From: Bhargavaea beijingensis
GTDB lineage: Bacteria > Bacillota > Bacilli > Bacillales_A > Planococcaceae
Assembly: GCF_900101985.1 (NCBI RefSeq)
Contig: NZ_FNAR01000004.1
Span: 62,001-126,000 of the forward strand
Reading direction: 5' to 3'
Length of the DNA stretch: 64,000 nucleotides
Of this stretch, positions 61,194-64,000 are shown one piece after another (positions within the stretch are counted from its first letter, which is position 1; each line of letters opens with the position of its first letter). The position numbers and the translations under genes are program-made. The notes under the pieces were generated by a model that made no database searches, was not told the DNA's origin, and was given only the letters and a program-made list of their open reading frames with translations.

Positions 61194-62495
61194 TTACCGG
61201 ATGTCGCCGTGGATGAGCGGTGGTGCTCCGATTTTTTCGGGGCCAACAGTGATGTGCTCGCGGAGCATGGCGAGTGCGGTGTCAGTGCCTTTGCCATTTG
61301 TATGGACCTCGGCAAGCGGTTCTCCTTTTGAAACTTGGTCGCCGACTTTCTTTTTCAGGACGATGCCGACGCCCAGATCGATCTGCTCGTCCTTGGTCGA
61401 GCGCCCAGCTCCGAGGTGCATGGCGGCAAGGCCGATGTCATCTGCGCCGATGGACTGAACGTAGCCGTCCGATTCGGCCTTGAATTCGATGATTTCCGAG
61501 GCCGACGGAAGTTTTTCCGGGTCGTCGACGATTTCCGGATTGCCGCCCTGGGCTTCAACGAACTTGCGGAACAGTGCAAGTGCTGATCCATCATAGATCA
61601 CGTTTCGGATCATGCCTTCCGCTTCTTCGATGCTGCCGGCTTTTCCTCCTGCGACGACCATCCGGCTGCCGAGCTCGATGCAGAGCCGTGTGAGGTCTTC
61701 CGGGCCTTCGCCTCTTAGTGTCTCAATCGCTTCTTTCACCTCAAGAGCATTGCCGATTGCATAGCCGAGCGGCTGGCTCATGTCGGAAATGACCGCCATC
61801 GTCCTGCGTCCGACGGCATTGCCGATGCCGACCATGGCCTCTGCAAGTTGCCGGGCTTCTTCTTCCGTCTTCATGAAAGCGCCTTCGCCGGTCTTCACAT
61901 CAAGAACGATGGCATCTGCTCCTGCAGCAATCTTCTTGCTCATGATGGAACTTGCGATCAGCGGGATGCTATCGACGGTCGCTGTCACGTCACGCAGGGC
62001 GTACAGCTTTTTGTCAGCCGGGGTGAGGTTCCCGCTTTGGCCGATGACCGCAAGCTTCAGATTGTTCACCTGGTCGGCAAACTGTTTTTCCGTCAGCTCG
62101 ATATGGAATCCGCCGATCGCCTCCAGCTTATCTAGCGTTCCCCCCGTGTGGCCGAGGCCTCGGCCGCTCATCTTGGCGACCGGCACGCCGCACGCCGCGA
62201 CGATCGGTCCGAGAATCAGTGTCGTCGTGTCACCGACTCCGCCTGTGGAGTGCTTGTCTACGAGGGTGCCTTCGATGCCGGACAGGTCGATCCGGTCTCC
62301 CGAGTCGACCATGGCTTCGGTCAGCATCGCTTGTTCTTCCTTTTCCATCCCTTCGAAGTAGATGGCCATCAGAAGCGCGCTTGCCTGGTAATCCGGGACG
62401 GAATCATCCGTAATTCCATTGATGAAGAACCGGATTTCCTCTTCAGTCAGCCTGCCTCCATCCCGCTTTTTCGTGATGATGTCTACCATTCTCAT
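61194..62495 (-). CDS. pdp: Pyrimidine-nucleoside phosphorylase Pdp
   Basis: Phosphorolysis of uridine, deoxyuridine and thymidine (433 residues). [33 protein letters not shown] and [18 protein letters not shown] are the family signatures. Start taken at ATG 62495 ([14 protein letters not shown]); ATG 62501 is an alternative. In B. subtilis this position, after deoB, is held by the purine phosphorylase gene pupG; pdp lies elsewhere. Confidence 0.96.
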   Translation of the reverse strand: MRMVDIITKKRDGGRLTEEEIRFFINGITDDSVPDYQASALLMAIYFEGMEKEEQAMLTEAMVDSGDRIDLSGIEGTLVDKHSTGGVGDTTTLILGPIVAACGVPVAKMSGRGLGHTGGTLDKLEAIGGFHIELTEKQFADQVNNLKLAVIGQSGNLTPADKKLYALRDVTATVDSIPLIASSIMSKKIAAGADAIVLDVKTGEGAFMKTEEEARQLAEAMVGIGNAVGRRTMAVISDMSQPLGYAIGNALEVKEAIETLRGEGPEDLTRLCIELGSRMVVAGGKAGSIEEAEGMIRNVIYDGSALALFRKFVEAQGGNPEIVDDPEKLPSASEIIEFKAESDGYVQSIGADDIGLAAMHLGAGRSTKDEQIDLGVGIVLKKKVGDQVSKGEPLAEVHTNGKGTDTALAMLREHITVGPEKIGAPPLIHGDIR

Positions 62496-62511
62496 GTCCA
62501 TCAACCTACTT

Positions 62512-63696
62512 TCATTTTAAAAATGGAAGATAGCTTTCACCGAACTCCGGCATGCTGACGCCAAAATTATCCGCGATGGTGGCACCGACGGAAGCAAAGG
62601 TCTTCTGAAGCGGAAGTTCGCCGCCTTCTGTAAACCTCGGTGAAGCCATGATGACCGGGACGTACTCACGGGTGTGATCGGTCCCCGGCGCCGTCGGATC
62701 GTTGCCGTGGTCTGCCGTAATGATCAGCAGATCATCTTCCCTGAGAGCATTCATGATCTCAGGCATACGCGCGTCAAACTCGGCAAGGGCGTTGCCGTAG
62801 CCTTCCGGGTCGCGGCGGTGGCCGAAGAGCGCATCAAAGTCAACAAGATTTGTGAACGAGAGCCCCTTGAAATCCCGGTTCATCACTTCAAGCAGCTTGT
62901 CGACGCCGTCCATATTGGAAGAGGTGCGGACCGCATCCGTTACGCCTTCCCCGTTAAAGATATCGGAAATTTTCCCGACCGCAATCACGTCATGGCCGCT
63001 GTCTTCCAGTTCGTTCATGACGGTGCGTCCAAACGGTTTGAGCGCATAATCATGGCGGTTGGTTGTGCGTGTGAAGTTACCCGGCTCTCCGATGAATGGG
63101 CGGGCGATGACCCGGCCGACCAGATACTCCGGCTTCAGCGTGATCTCTCTTGCAATCTCGCAGATTTCGTAAAGCTCCTCTATCGGGATGACCCCTTCGT
63201 GCGCGGCAATCTGCAGTACCGGGTCGGCCGATGTATAGACGATCAGGTCGCCCGATTCCATATGGAGCGGTCCGAGCTCATCAATGATGACGGTTCCGCT
63301 GGCAGGCTTATTGCCGATCACCCGTCGTCCTGTCCGCTCCTCAAGTTCGCGGATCAGGCCATCAGGAAACCCCTCCGGATAAACCTTGAACGGTTTGTCG
63401 ATGTTCAGGCCCATGATTTCCCAATGCCCTGTCATCGTATCCTTGCCGACTGAGGCTTCCTGCATGCGCCCATAATAGCCGGACGGTTTTTCTGCTGCCT
63501 CAAGCCCCTTTAGCGGGCGGATGTTGGCGAGGCCGAGCCCTGCCATGTTCGGCATGTTGATTCCGCCTGTCGCTTCTGCGATATGGCCGAGTGTGTCCGC
63601 TCCTTCATCACCGAAATCGGCAGCATCCGGAGCTTCGCCGATGCCGACCGAGTCGAGAACAATCAGATGGATTCGATTAAATGGTTGCGCTGTCAT
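62512..63696 (-). CDS. deoB: Phosphopentomutase DeoB (Drm)
   Basis: Interconverts (deoxy)ribose-1-phosphate and -5-phosphate, feeding products of nucleoside phosphorylases to the pentose pathway. 394 residues, alkaline-phosphatase fold: metal sites [18 protein letters not shown] and [19 protein letters not shown], phospho-acceptor Thr in [10 protein letters not shown]. Operon with pdp. Confidence 0.97.
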   Translation of the reverse strand: MTAQPFNRIHLIVLDSVGIGEAPDAADFGDEGADTLGHIAEATGGINMPNMAGLGLANIRPLKGLEAAEKPSGYYGRMQEASVGKDTMTGHWEIMGLNIDKPFKVYPEGFPDGLIRELEERTGRRVIGNKPASGTVIIDELGPLHMESGDLIVYTSADPVLQIAAHEGVIPIEELYEICEIAREITLKPEYLVGRVIARPFIGEPGNFTRTTNRHDYALKPFGRTVMNELEDSGHDVIAVGKISDIFNGEGVTDAVRTSSNMDGVDKLLEVMNRDFKGLSFTNLVDFDALFGHRRDPEGYGNALAEFDARMPEIMNALREDDLLIITADHGNDPTAPGTDHTREYVPVIMASPRFTEGGELPLQKTFASVGATIADNFGVSMPEFGESYLPFLK

Positions 63697-63783
63697 TGTC
63701 GCAAAACCTCCTTGGCACTTCTTATACCCATTACAGAATTACTGTACCACAAATCAGAGGTCTGACGTCACGTTTTGCCCGTT

Positions 63784-64000
63784 TTACGCACGGGGATGAA
63801 ACTTGCTGTAGACATCCTTAAGCCGGGTCTTGCTGACATGGGTGTATATCTGTGTTGTCGAGATGTCGGCATGTCCGAGCATTTCCTGGATCGCACGAAG
63901 GTCCGCGCCATTCTCCACAAGATGCGTGGCAAATGAATGCCGCAGAGTGTGCGGAGTGAGCTCTTTCGTGATACCCGCTTTTTTCGCATGCTGATTCAAC
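63784..64000 (-). CDS. xerD: Site-specific tyrosine recombinase XerD, C-terminal part
   Basis: The last 72 codons of XerD (RipX); the 5' part runs off the right edge. Catalytic residues in order: HTLRHS (His and Arg), LGHADI (His), and the nucleophile Tyr in TQIYTH. Resolves chromosome dimers at dif with XerC. Same neighbour, deoB, as in B. subtilis. Confidence 0.94.
   Translation of the reverse strand, partial: LNQHAKKAGITKELTPHTLRHSFATHLVENGADLRAIQEMLGHADISTTQIYTHVSKTRLKDVYSKFHPRA

Overview
The window is a chromosomal segment of a low-GC-phylum (Firmicutes/Bacillales) bacterium whose own coding DNA is fairly GC-rich. Almost every gene is on the minus strand and the order follows the Bacillus subtilis 168 chromosome from the bshA/dapB region to xerD. 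SpoIVA, SigF, TRAP, ResDE, bacillithiol genes and heptaprenyl diphosphate synthase support Bacillales. The GC-rich codon use and the pattern of missing genes suggest Planococcaceae (for example a Bhargavaea-like genome), but that rank is an inference.

Layout, left to right. 1-4.1 kb: bshA (partial), mgsA, dapB, ypjD, then divergent ypjC, yugP, ypjA. 4.1-8.7 kb: qcrABC, ypiF, ypiB, ypiA. 8.9-15.2 kb: aromatic supraoperon aroC-aroB-aroH-hisC-tyrA-aroA, without the trp genes. 15.4-20 kb: ndk, hepT-menG-hepS, mtrB-folE and hup. 20.4-25.3 kb: spoIVA, yphF, yphE, gpsA, der. 25.3-29.6 kb: an AT-richer accessory island, a decayed prophage lysis module (two holins and an amidase, all broken) carrying a tandem set of small intact paralogous ORFs. 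29.7-36.3 kb: ypfD, plsC-like, cmk, ypeB-sleB, prsW and an asparaginase. 36.4-43.7 kb: ypdA, ypbG, a CBS protein, a LysM protein, recQ, ypbB, ferredoxin, and ribU behind an FMN riboswitch. 44-53 kb: sigX-rsiX, resABCDE and rluB. 53-64 kb: dacB-like, scpAB, ypuF, ribT, a 36-residue membrane peptide, lysA, spoVAF, sigF-spoIIAB-spoIIAA, pdp, deoB and xerD (partial).

Functionally the window joins menaquinone/heptaprenyl synthesis, the cytochrome bc complex, cytochrome c maturation and its ResDE regulator (respiration); shikimate/aromatic and lysine synthesis; nucleotide metabolism; chromosome segregation; and the start of forespore gene expression.

The most informative signal is what is missing from an otherwise collinear backbone: bshB1, cheR, the trp operon, ypfA, fni-yphA-seaA, ribDEAH, spmAB, dacF and spoVAA-AE are all absent from their B. 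subtilis positions, while TRAP, SpoIVA, SigF, SleB and YpeB remain. The least explained object is the array of about 90-residue paralogs inside the prophage remnant.
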